A stretch of 64,000 nt of DNA from Chloroflexota bacterium. GTDB taxonomy: Bacteria > Chloroflexota > Dehalococcoidia > Tepidiformales > Tepidiformaceae. Under the pieces are notes generated by a model that worked only from the letters and a program-made list of their open reading frames with translations, was not told where the DNA came from and searched no databases. Within the stretch, counting starts at the first letter, position 1. Every line of letters starts with the position of its first letter. A program made the position numbers and the translations under genes. The stretch is from contig JAPPAK010000002.1 in the NCBI GenBank assembly GCA_026705605.1, positions 1-64,000 of the forward strand, read 5' to 3'. Of the stretch, positions 56,240 to 63,213 are shown piece after piece.

Positions 56240-57696
56240 CAGTCTGGCTCCTCGTTCAGAACCCACGTGTCCTTGCTGCCCCCGCCCTGAGAGGAGTTCA
56301 CCACGTACGACCCCTCTCTGAGCGCTACCCGGGTCAACCCGCCCGGGATCACCCAGGTCTCCTCCCCGGAGAGGACGAAGGGGCGCAGGTCCGCTCGCCG
56401 CGGCTTGAGCCGGTCCTCGTCGAACGTCGGGATCGTGCTGAAGTGCAGCAGCGGCTGCGCGATCCAGTTGCGCGGCTCCGCTTCCATCTGCGCCAGCGTT
56501 GCCCCCAGCTCCTCCTCCGTAGCCTGCTCCCCGATGAGCACCCCGTACCCGCCCGACTCGTTCGCCGGCTTCAGCACCAGCTCCCGCGCGTGAGCCTTGA
56601 TGTAGTCCCGCTCCGACGGGATCAGCGCCGAGAACGTCTCAACGTTCTGGAGGATTGGGTCTTCATTGAGGTAGAAACGGATAATCTCGGGTACCCACCG
56701 GTAGACCACCTTGTCGTCCGCCACCCCCGCCCCCGGCGCGTTCGCCAGCGTCACGTTCCCCGCCAGGTACGCCCGCATCAGCCCCGGCACGCCCAGCAGC
56801 GAATCGGCCCGGTACACCAGTGGGTCGAGGAAGTCGTCATCGATGCGCCGGTAGACCACATCGACCTGCTCCAGCCCCGTCGTGGAGCGCAGGTAGACAC
56901 AGTCGTCGTCGCCCACCGTCAGGTCCGTACCCTCCACGAGCGGGATGCCCATCTGCTGGCTCAGGAACGAGTGCTCGAAGTACGCCGAGTTGTAGATGCC
57001 CGGCGTCAGTAGCACGGCCCGCGGCCCGTCGCTCCCCTCGGGACCCACCGAGAGCAGCGTCGCGAGGAGCTGGTTCGGATAGTCCGTCACCGCCTGCACG
57101 CCCCAGCGGGGGAACAGGTCGGGAACCACCCGCAGCATCACCGTCCGGTTCTCGAGTACGTACGAGACCCCTGAGGGCGTCCGCAGGTTGTCTTCCAGCA
57201 CCACAAACTCGCCGCTCTCGTCGCGCACGAGGTCGCATCCGGCGACGTGTGCGTACACGCCCAGTGGCGGTTCGAACCCTTCCATCTCCGGCCGGTATCC
57301 CGGCGAGCTCAGCACGATCTCCTCCGGGACGACCTTCTCCTTGAGGATGCGCCGCTCGCCGTACAGATCGCTCAGGAACAGGTTGAGCGCCCTCAGCCGC
57401 TGCTTCAGGCCGGCGTCCACGCCTTTCCACTCCTCCGCTCCCACGATCCGCGGGATCAGCGAGAACGGAAAGATGCGCTCCGTCCCTTCCTCGTCCGAGT
57501 AGACGTTGAAGGTGATGCCTGCGCTCAGGAGCGCGAGATCGGCCCGCGTCTTCCGCTGCTCGTACTCTTCCAGCGACCAGCCCCCGAGGGTTTCCGCCAG
57601 CTCCCGGTAATCCGGACGCAGCGCCCCCTGCGCGTCGACCATCTCGTCGTCGGGCGCGTTCGCCGCGTAGCCATCGAGAAGCTCTCCCTCAAGCAT
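56239..57696 (-). CDS. Circularly permuted ATP-grasp ligase (type 2; DUF404/DUF407)
   Basis: 485 aa from the ATG at 57696. Family features: VYSDEEGTERIFPFSLIPRI near residue 65, ILSSPGYRPEM-like VLSSPGYRPEM, then VLEDNLRTPSGVSYVLENR with metal-type acidic residues, RRIDDDFLDPL, LANAPGAGVADDK, and VLKPANESGGYGV for ATP. The enzyme is expected to form peptide or isopeptide bonds. First gene of the Anbu operon. The mRNA may be leaderless: TAGAGT ends 6 nt before the ATG. Confidence 0.93.
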   Translation of the reverse strand: MLEGELLDGYAANAPDDEMVDAQGALRPDYRELAETLGGWSLEEYEQRKTRADLALLSAGITFNVYSDEEGTERIFPFSLIPRIVGAEEWKGVDAGLKQRLRALNLFLSDLYGERRILKEKVVPEEIVLSSPGYRPEMEGFEPPLGVYAHVAGCDLVRDESGEFVVLEDNLRTPSGVSYVLENRTVMLRVVPDLFPRWGVQAVTDYPNQLLATLLSVGPEGSDGPRAVLLTPGIYNSAYFEHSFLSQQMGIPLVEGTDLTVGDDDCVYLRSTTGLEQVDVVYRRIDDDFLDPLVYRADSLLGVPGLMRAYLAGNVTLANAPGAGVADDKVVYRWVPEIIRFYLNEDPILQNVETFSALIPSERDYIKAHARELVLKPANESGGYGVLIGEQATEEELGATLAQMEAEPRNWIAQPLLHFSTIPTFDEDRLKPRRADLRPFVLSGEETWVIPGGLTRVALREGSYVVNSSQGGGSKDTWVLNEEPD

Positions 57697-57702
57697 CACA
57701 AC

Positions 57703-57708
57703 ACTCTA
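57703..57708 (-). promoter_or_regulatory. -10 hexamer TAGAGT for the Anbu operon
   Basis: On the minus strand TAGAGT ends 6 nt before the ATG at 57696. The same hexamer and spacing occur for the divergent flavoprotein gene. No -35 or ribosome-binding site is seen. Confidence 0.55.
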
Positions 57709-57772
57709 TGGACGCTAGGTTACATGACCGTTTCCACGGGCCGCGCGTCTGGCGAGCCCCCCGGAGGGGCCG

Positions 57773-57778
57773 TAGAGT
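57773..57778 (+). promoter_or_regulatory. -10 hexamer TAGAGT for the flavoprotein gene
   Basis: TAGAGT ends 6 nt before the ATG at 57785. It mirrors the Anbu promoter, 64 bases apart in the divergent gap. Confidence 0.55.
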
Positions 57779-57784
57779 CGCCCC

Positions 57785-59212
57785 ATGCCAGTCGCCCGCG
57801 GCGCCCCCGGAGCGGCCCAGCGCTTCGAGTTCGATGTCGTCGTCGTCGGTGGCGGCATTGCTGGACTCTCCGCCGCCCTCAGCGCCACGGAGGCGGGCGC
57901 CCGCGCCGTCCTCGTCGAAAAAGCCCCGCTGCCCGAGCGTGGGGGCAACACCCGCTTCGCCGACGCCCAGATGCGCTTCCCCCACGAGCCCGACGAATAC
58001 GGCCAGCGCGCCTACACCGCCGACGAGATGTTCGACGACCTCATGCGCATCTCCAGCGGCCGCGCGAACCCGGAGCTCGTCCGCACCCTCTGTGACCGCG
58101 CCGCCGGCACTATCGAGTGGCTCACTGAGTACGGCGTCGAGTGGGAGGAGGGTTACCCCCACACGGCCGGCTACCGCCGCATGCCGAAGTCCGGCGGCCA
58201 GGGCCTTGTCGATCTGCTCTACCGCCGCATCGAGGGCCTGAACGTGCCCGTCAGCTACCAGACCGCCGCCAGCGACCTCATTCTCGATCCCGACGGCTCT
58301 GTCTGCGGCGTGCGCTGCACCTCTCCCGACGGAATCACTGACATCGAGGCGGCGGGTGGCGTCATCCTCGCCTGCGGTGGCTTCCAGGCCAACGTCGAGA
58401 TGCGCGTTCGCTACCTCGGGCGCTTTGCCGATTCGCTCATCCTGCGCGGATCCCGCTACAACACCGGCGAGGGGCTCACCATGGCCCTCGCCGCCGGCGC
58501 CGCCCCCGCCGGCCAGTGGGGCGACTATCACTCCGCCGTCCTCGACGCCCGCTCGCCCGCCGTCGAGTGCGGCGTTACCGCCCTCTACAACTACCAGATG
58601 GGCATCTTCGTCGACTCACGCGGCCAGCGCTTCATCGACGAGGGCGAGGACTTCCGCGACCACACCTACGTGAAGTTCAGCAAACGCATCATCGAGGAGG
58701 CAGGCGGTCGCGCCTGGTGCCTCTTCGACCAGCGCGCCTACCAGCGCGAAGAGTTCGCCCGCGCCTGGCGCCCCGTCGGCCCCCCATTCGAGGCGGAAAC
58801 CCTCACCGACCTCGCGCGCGACATCGGCCTGCCCGGCGAGGACCTGCTGGAGACCGTGGCCGCCTACAACGCTGCCGTCATGGACGGCGAGTACGACCTC
58901 GATCGGCTCGACGGCAAGGGAACACGCGGCATCGCGCCCCCCAAGAGCAACTGGGCCCTGCCCCTCGACTCCCCGCCCTACCTCGCTATCCCCGTCACGG
59001 GTGGCATCACGTTCACCTTCGGCGGCCTCGGCTGCGACGCGCGCGCCCGCGTCCGCCACACCGCCGGCCACCACATCCCCGGGCTCTACGCCGCGGGCGA
59101 GCCCATGGGCGAGTTCTTCTACGACAACTACCCCGGCGCCAGCTCCGTCATCCGCGGAGCCGTCTTCGGACGCATCGCCGGCCGGGAGGCCGCCGCCCGA
59201 GCGTCAGGCTAG
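57785..59212 (+). CDS. FAD-dependent fumarate-reductase-type oxidoreductase (TcuA-like)
   Basis: 475 aa. FAD site VVVVGGGIAGLSAALSA at the N-terminus, then EKAPLPERGGNTRFADAQM (the His-type flavin region), GGVILACGGFQAN, and GLYAAGEPMGEFFYDNYPGASS near the end. The fold is that of the SdhA/FrdA flavoproteins and tricarballylate dehydrogenase. There is no Fe-S or membrane partner nearby, so a stand-alone dehydrogenase or Delta1-type steroid enzyme is possible. It overlaps the convergent 94-aa gene by 4 nt. Confidence 0.85.
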   Translation: MPVARGAPGAAQRFEFDVVVVGGGIAGLSAALSATEAGARAVLVEKAPLPERGGNTRFADAQMRFPHEPDEYGQRAYTADEMFDDLMRISSGRANPELVRTLCDRAAGTIEWLTEYGVEWEEGYPHTAGYRRMPKSGGQGLVDLLYRRIEGLNVPVSYQTAASDLILDPDGSVCGVRCTSPDGITDIEAAGGVILACGGFQANVEMRVRYLGRFADSLILRGSRYNTGEGLTMALAAGAAPAGQWGDYHSAVLDARSPAVECGVTALYNYQMGIFVDSRGQRFIDEGEDFRDHTYVKFSKRIIEEAGGRAWCLFDQRAYQREEFARAWRPVGPPFEAETLTDLARDIGLPGEDLLETVAAYNAAVMDGEYDLDRLDGKGTRGIAPPKSNWALPLDSPPYLAIPVTGGITFTFGGLGCDARARVRHTAGHHIPGLYAAGEPMGEFFYDNYPGASSVIRGAVFGRIAGREAAARASG

Positions 59213-59493
59213 AACCGTTCGAGCTCGTCCGGGACCGGCGCCTCCGCCAGACACTCCATGATCTGGCCCGAAGCGCCCGTGTGGTAGTCCGCCGTCGAGT
59301 ACCGCTGGAACGCCTGCTCGTCGTCGAACGACAGGAACAGGACGTACGTCAGCGGATCCTCGACCCCACGCCGGTACTCGAAGATGCTCTCCGGCTCGTT
59401 CTCCGCCACGTCACGCACCAGCTGCGACGTCAACCGCTCGAACTCCGCCTGCTTGTCGGCGGCGACCTTCAGCCGCCACAGCGTCGTCGGCAC
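59209..59493 (-). CDS. Small antibiotic-biosynthesis-monooxygenase (ABM)-like protein
   Basis: 94 aa. A ferredoxin-like alpha+beta dimeric barrel subunit: TTLWRLKVAADKQAEFERL, then ESIFEYRRGVEDPLTYVLFL and a helix with AFQRYSTADYHTG. Members are cofactor-free monooxygenases or heme-degrading enzymes; the active residues are not conserved enough to say. It is 3 nt downstream of the DUF35 gene on the same strand. Confidence 0.7.
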   Translation of the reverse strand: MPTTLWRLKVAADKQAEFERLTSQLVRDVAENEPESIFEYRRGVEDPLTYVLFLSFDDEQAFQRYSTADYHTGASGQIMECLAEAPVPDELERF

Positions 59494-59496
59494 GGC

Positions 59497-59925
59497 CTAG
59501 TCCTCCTCGATCGGGCGGAACACGGGAATCGGGTAGTCGCCCTCTTCCTGCTCCTCGAACTCCACGCGCACGCGCTGCCCGATCTGGATCTCCGTCGTCG
59601 GGTCGTCGACTCCCACGACGCTGCTCATCATGCGGAAGCCCTCATCGAGGTCGATGTAAGCCACCGAGTACGCGCCCAGGTCGATGAAGCCCGGCATCCG
59701 GTTCTGCCGTACCACGGAGAACGTGTAGACCGTGCCCTCGCCCTTCGAGACGTGCCAGTCAAGGTCATCCGACCCGCAGTCGGGGCAGTGATGTCGCGGG
59801 TAGAAGACCACCGGGTCGCCGCAGTCCTCGTTGCAGCGCTGGTAGCGCAGTTCGCCCTGTTGTGCCCCCTCCCAGAAATGCTCTGTGTGGGGCTCGGGGA
59901 ATCGCGGTTGTGGTCGCTTCGCCAT
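59497..59925 (-). CDS. DUF35 OB-fold/zinc-ribbon protein (thiolase partner)
   Basis: 142 aa. A rubredoxin-like zinc ribbon with C31, C35, C47 and C50 (RCNEDCG ... HCPDCG), followed by an OB-fold (GTVYTFSVVRQNRMPGF, VAYIDLDEGFRMMSSVV). DUF35 proteins accompany thiolase-like enzymes and help in acyl-CoA binding, for example in steroid side-chain aldolases. The thiolase-like gene is 4 nt upstream, so a complex is very likely. Confidence 0.9.
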   Translation of the reverse strand: MAKRPQPRFPEPHTEHFWEGAQQGELRYQRCNEDCGDPVVFYPRHHCPDCGSDDLDWHVSKGEGTVYTFSVVRQNRMPGFIDLGAYSVAYIDLDEGFRMMSSVVGVDDPTTEIQIGQRVRVEFEEQEEGDYPIPVFRPIEED

Positions 59926-59929
59926 CGTC

Positions 59930-61114
59930 CTAGTCCTTTGCCAGAATCACGGTGCCGCCGGTATGGGTACCGCCGAGCAATCCGCCGTTTCCATGAGCCA
60001 CGGCCAGCTTCGCGTCTGGCACCTGCGAGGTTGATTCCCCCCGCAGCTGCCGCGCGCCCTCCAGCAGGAGGAAGATGCCGCGCATGCCCGGGTGGTTCGA
60101 GGAGAGCCCGCCGCCGTCCGTGTTCAGCGCCGGTCCCTCGCCGCTGTCGAACGCCAGCCGTCCGCCCTCCACGTAGGCGCCGATCTCGCCCTTGGGGCAG
60201 AACCCCAGGTCTTCCAGGCAGACCGCCACCGTGATGGTGAACGAGTCGTAGATCATCGCGATGTCGATCTCGTCTGGCGAGACGCCGGCCTCGCCGAACG
60301 CGATCGGCCCGCTCTGTGCGCCCGCGCTCGTCGTGATGTCGCCGCCGTTCTCGCGGTACTTGGTGGCTTCGCCCGCGCCGATCAGCCACACCGGCGGCTT
60401 CTTGCAGTTCCGCGCCACCTCGGCCGAGGCGATGATGACCGCCCCGCCGCCGTCGCTGATCATGCAGCACTCCAGCAGGTGCAGCGGATCGGCCACGATG
60501 CGCGAATCCAGCACGTCCTGTGGGGTGATCTCGTTCACGCCGACGAACTGCAGGTCCGTCATCGCCTTCACGGCTTCGGGATTCCGCATCGCGTGGTGCC
60601 GCGTCGCCACCGAGATGCCCGCGAACTGCTCGTCCGTCGTGCCGTACTCGAACATGTGGCGCTGCTTCACCATCGCGTAGTTCGCGATCAGCGTCGCGCC
60701 GTACGGGGTCTCCATGTTCGTCGCCCAGGTCGCCGGACCGCCCCGCCCGCCCGTGCCGATTGCGACACGGTTCGAGGCCGAGGTCGAGCCGTAGCTCAGG
60801 ACCGCCACGTTGCACTTGCCCGCGGCGATGTCACGCATCGCATGCGCCGCCTGGAACTCGTACGAGGAGCCGCCGACCTGCGTCGTGTCGAGCACCGTCG
60901 GCCGCAGACCCAGGTAAGCAGCCAGCTGCAGGCCGCCTCCCGCTTCCCCGTCCTGTGCGTCGTAGATCGCGTCGATGTCGCTCCACTTCAGCCCGGCGTC
61001 GTCCAGCGCCGCGCGGATCGAATCAACCTTCACGTTCATCGCCGAAACACCCGGAGCTACCCGCAGGGGGTACTCGTGGATGCCGACGATGGCCGCTTGC
61101 CGCTCTTGCGCCAT
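59930..61114 (-). CDS. Thiolase-like protein lacking the nucleophilic Cys (SCP2/Ltp2-like)
   Basis: 394 aa. Thiolase fold: QAAIVGIHEYPLR, GGSSYEFQAAHAMRDIAAG, CMISDGGGAVIIAS, YDSFTITVAVCLEDLGF, NTDGGGLSSNHPG, and GNGGLLGGTHTGG. The catalytic Cys of thiolases (the C of NxxCASG) is replaced by Ser in VGGSSYE. So ordinary thiolysis is unlikely. The close DUF35 partner points to a retro-aldol or acyl-chain-cleaving complex like Ltp2-ChsH2. Divergent from the phosphoesterase at 61198. Confidence 0.87.
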   Translation of the reverse strand: MAQERQAAIVGIHEYPLRVAPGVSAMNVKVDSIRAALDDAGLKWSDIDAIYDAQDGEAGGGLQLAAYLGLRPTVLDTTQVGGSSYEFQAAHAMRDIAAGKCNVAVLSYGSTSASNRVAIGTGGRGGPATWATNMETPYGATLIANYAMVKQRHMFEYGTTDEQFAGISVATRHHAMRNPEAVKAMTDLQFVGVNEITPQDVLDSRIVADPLHLLECCMISDGGGAVIIASAEVARNCKKPPVWLIGAGEATKYRENGGDITTSAGAQSGPIAFGEAGVSPDEIDIAMIYDSFTITVAVCLEDLGFCPKGEIGAYVEGGRLAFDSGEGPALNTDGGGLSSNHPGMRGIFLLLEGARQLRGESTSQVPDAKLAVAHGNGGLLGGTHTGGTVILAKD

Positions 61115-61185
61115 CGTTCCTCCTCGGATCGCGGTTGCGGTGGGGTTTTGCCTGCCGCCGTTTGCGCCGCTACCCGCGCGTCCCG

Positions 61186-61191
61186 TACGGT
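61186..61191 (+). promoter_or_regulatory. -10 hexamer TACGGT for a leaderless phosphoesterase mRNA
   Basis: TACGGT ends 6 nt before the GTG at 61198. There is no ribosome-binding site between. Confidence 0.45.
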
Positions 61192-61197
61192 TCGCGC

Positions 61198-61785
61198 GTG
61201 CGCATCGCGCTCCTCGCCGATACCCATCTCCCCTCGCTCATCCGTCAACTTGATGAGCTCGGATCGGGCCCGCGCGAGCTGCTCGCGACAGCGGACCTGA
61301 TTCTACACGCAGGCGATGTCACCGCACCGAGCGTCCTCGACTGGTGCGAGGCCTTCGCCCCCGTGCTCGTCGCCCAGGGCAACAACGACATCTTCGAGGA
61401 TCCTCGACTCGCTCAGCGCCAGATGCTCGACTTGGAAGGTTGGCGCCTCGGGATGACCCACGAGCTTCGTCCCGAGTCCCGCCCCATTTCCGTCCTCCTC
61501 AATGAGGGCCTCAACGGGGAGCGGGTCGACGTGCTCATCGCCGGCGACACCCATGTCGAGCGCCTTGAGTTCCGCGAGGACGTCCTTTTCGTGAACCCCG
61601 GCAGCCCCACCCTCCCCCATCACAAGGAGTACCGGCTGGGCACCGCCGCGATCCTCGATATCGAGCGCGACCGCATCCGCGCCGAGGTGCACCTCCTCGG
61701 CCAGACCGAGGGTCGTCCCAATCCCTGCACCGGCAGCGTGCTCGAAATCGCGCGAGAAAACGGGCGCGTGAGCGTGGTCGCATGA
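61198..61785 (+). CDS. YfcE/MJ0936-type metallophosphoesterase
   Basis: 195 aa, GTG start. Calcineurin-like motifs: RIALLADTHLP (DxH), LILHAGDVTAP (GDxx), AQGNNDIF (GNxD), and IAGDTHVER (GHTH variant GDTH), VNPGSPTLPH. It hydrolyses a phosphodiester; family members act on bis-pNPP and 2',3'-cyclic or other small substrates. The GDTH in place of GHTH lacks one usual His. It overlaps the MOSC gene by 4 nt. Confidence 0.9.
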   Translation: MRIALLADTHLPSLIRQLDELGSGPRELLATADLILHAGDVTAPSVLDWCEAFAPVLVAQGNNDIFEDPRLAQRQMLDLEGWRLGMTHELRPESRPISVLLNEGLNGERVDVLIAGDTHVERLEFREDVLFVNPGSPTLPHHKEYRLGTAAILDIERDRIRAEVHLLGQTEGRPNPCTGSVLEIARENGRVSVVA

Positions 61786-62258
61786 CGAGCGCGGCGACCA
61801 TCACGCACATCAACGTCTCGAACGGAGGCGTGCCCAAGCTCCCCATCGAGCGCGCCGTCATCGGGACGCTCGGAGTCGAGAGCGACCGTCAGGCCAACAC
61901 CGAGCACCACGGCGGCCCCGAGCGTGCCCTCTGCCTCTTCTCCCTCGAACGCATCAAGGCCCTGCAGGCCGAGGGGCACCCAATCGGTCCCGGCGGCGCC
62001 GGCGAGAACATCACCATCACCGGCCTCGACTGGGACGCCGTCGCCCCGGGGACGCAGCTCCGCCTCGGCGAGTCCATCCTCATCGAGATCACCGGCTACA
62101 CCGCCCCCTGCTACAAGATCGAGGCCAACTTCTCCGACGGCGACTTCAACCGCATCAACCAGAAGACCAACCCCGGCTGGAGCCGCGCCTACGCGAAGGT
62201 GATCGAGGGCGGCCCCCTCCTCCCCGGCGACTCCGTCGAGCTGCTGCCCGGGAGCTAG
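61782..62258 (+). CDS. MOSC-domain protein (copy 2)
   Basis: 158 aa. SNGGVPKLPIERA, HHGGPERALCLFSLERI, GENITITGLDWD, and the conserved Cys in ITGYTAPCYKIEAN. Very similar to the MOSC protein at 37827-38372 but without its C-terminal tail. Translationally coupled to the phosphoesterase (ATGA overlap). Convergent overlap of 4 nt with the N-acetyltransferase gene. Confidence 0.9.
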   Translation: MTSAATITHINVSNGGVPKLPIERAVIGTLGVESDRQANTEHHGGPERALCLFSLERIKALQAEGHPIGPGGAGENITITGLDWDAVAPGTQLRLGESILIEITGYTAPCYKIEANFSDGDFNRINQKTNPGWSRAYAKVIEGGPLLPGDSVELLPGS

Positions 62259-63082
62259 CCGCCCCGGCTGAACCACGACGGTGGCACCGCCACCGGGAGC
62301 ATCCGGAAGTCCTCCGCCAGGATTCGCTCCAGCTCGCTCGCCGAGCCGATCGCGTGGCGCTCCATCTTCCCCTCACGCGTGGTCATCAGCAGGCCCCGCG
62401 CCGCCGTGATCCGCCCCCCGCCCTCAAGCGGACGCGTCACGATCCACCCTTTCGTGAATTGCGACTTGGCCGATGTCGTGTGAAAGGCCAGCATCGGCAG
62501 AAACCCGTCCGCCGTCGTCGTCGCCGAGCGGAAGTGGTAGACCACCTCCCGCTCCGCCCCCTCGCTCTCGCGGTACTCCACCTGCCACGCCTCTGCCGAG
62601 GCCGCCCGCCCCTCCGCCGCCGGCTCCCCGTCCTCGCGACGGACTACGCGATAGGCCCCGCCCCGCTCCTGGGGCGTCCAGCTCCCGTCCCACGGCAGTG
62701 GCTGCTGGAACGTCTCCCCGTTCCCCACATCCGCGATCCAGTCCCTGTCTTCGAGCGCCACACGCAGCGTCATGTGGTCGAAGGGGGGCCCGAAGCCCCC
62801 CTCCCGCCGCCGCATCTGCCCCTCCATCACGTCCACCTCGAAGCCGAGCCCGCGCAGCGCCGCCGCCAGCAGCAGATTCAGCTCGTAGCAGAACCCGCCC
62901 CGCTGGCGAGCCACCATCTTTTGCACCAGGTGGCGGGTCGAGAACGAGTACGAGCGCCCCAGGTGGATATCGAGGTTCTCGAACGGGATGGAGAAGTGGT
63001 GCGCCCGGTGGACCGTACGCAAACCGTCCTCGTCCGCGGCAGGACGCTCGTCCAGGCCGATTCGGTGCAGGTACGCGTCCAG
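62255..63082 (-). CDS. Arylamine N-acetyltransferase, start codon unclear
   Basis: About 275 aa. The Cys-His-Asp triad is complete: C in RGGFCYELN, H in FDHMTLRV, D in IADVGNG. FENLDIHLGR is the family's conserved block. It acetylates arylamines or hydrazines. The nearest TTG (63022) would cut the family's first helix, yet the frame upstream codes LDAYLHRIGLDERPAADED, which fits NAT N-termini well. No ATG, GTG or TTG occurs in frame between that and the stop at 63149-63151. I place the start at the CTG at 63082; CTG at 63118 or 63121 are alternatives, as is a start lost by mutation. Confidence 0.85.
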   Translation of the reverse strand: MDAYLHRIGLDERPAADEDGLRTVHRAHHFSIPFENLDIHLGRSYSFSTRHLVQKMVARQRGGFCYELNLLLAAALRGLGFEVDVMEGQMRRREGGFGPPFDHMTLRVALEDRDWIADVGNGETFQQPLPWDGSWTPQERGGAYRVVRREDGEPAAEGRAASAEAWQVEYRESEGAEREVVYHFRSATTTADGFLPMLAFHTTSAKSQFTKGWIVTRPLEGGGRITAARGLLMTTREGKMERHAIGSASELERILAEDFRMLPVAVPPSWFSRGG

Positions 63083-63213
63083 CGAGTCGCCCCCAAGGGC
63101 CTCAGCCTGTTGCTGCAGCAGGTTGCCAGCCCCCGGTTCGGATGGCGATCATGCTCCGAGCGCGGCGGGCGGTTGTCAAACCGCTCGCACTCAACGCGTA
63201 CGGCGGCATACGC

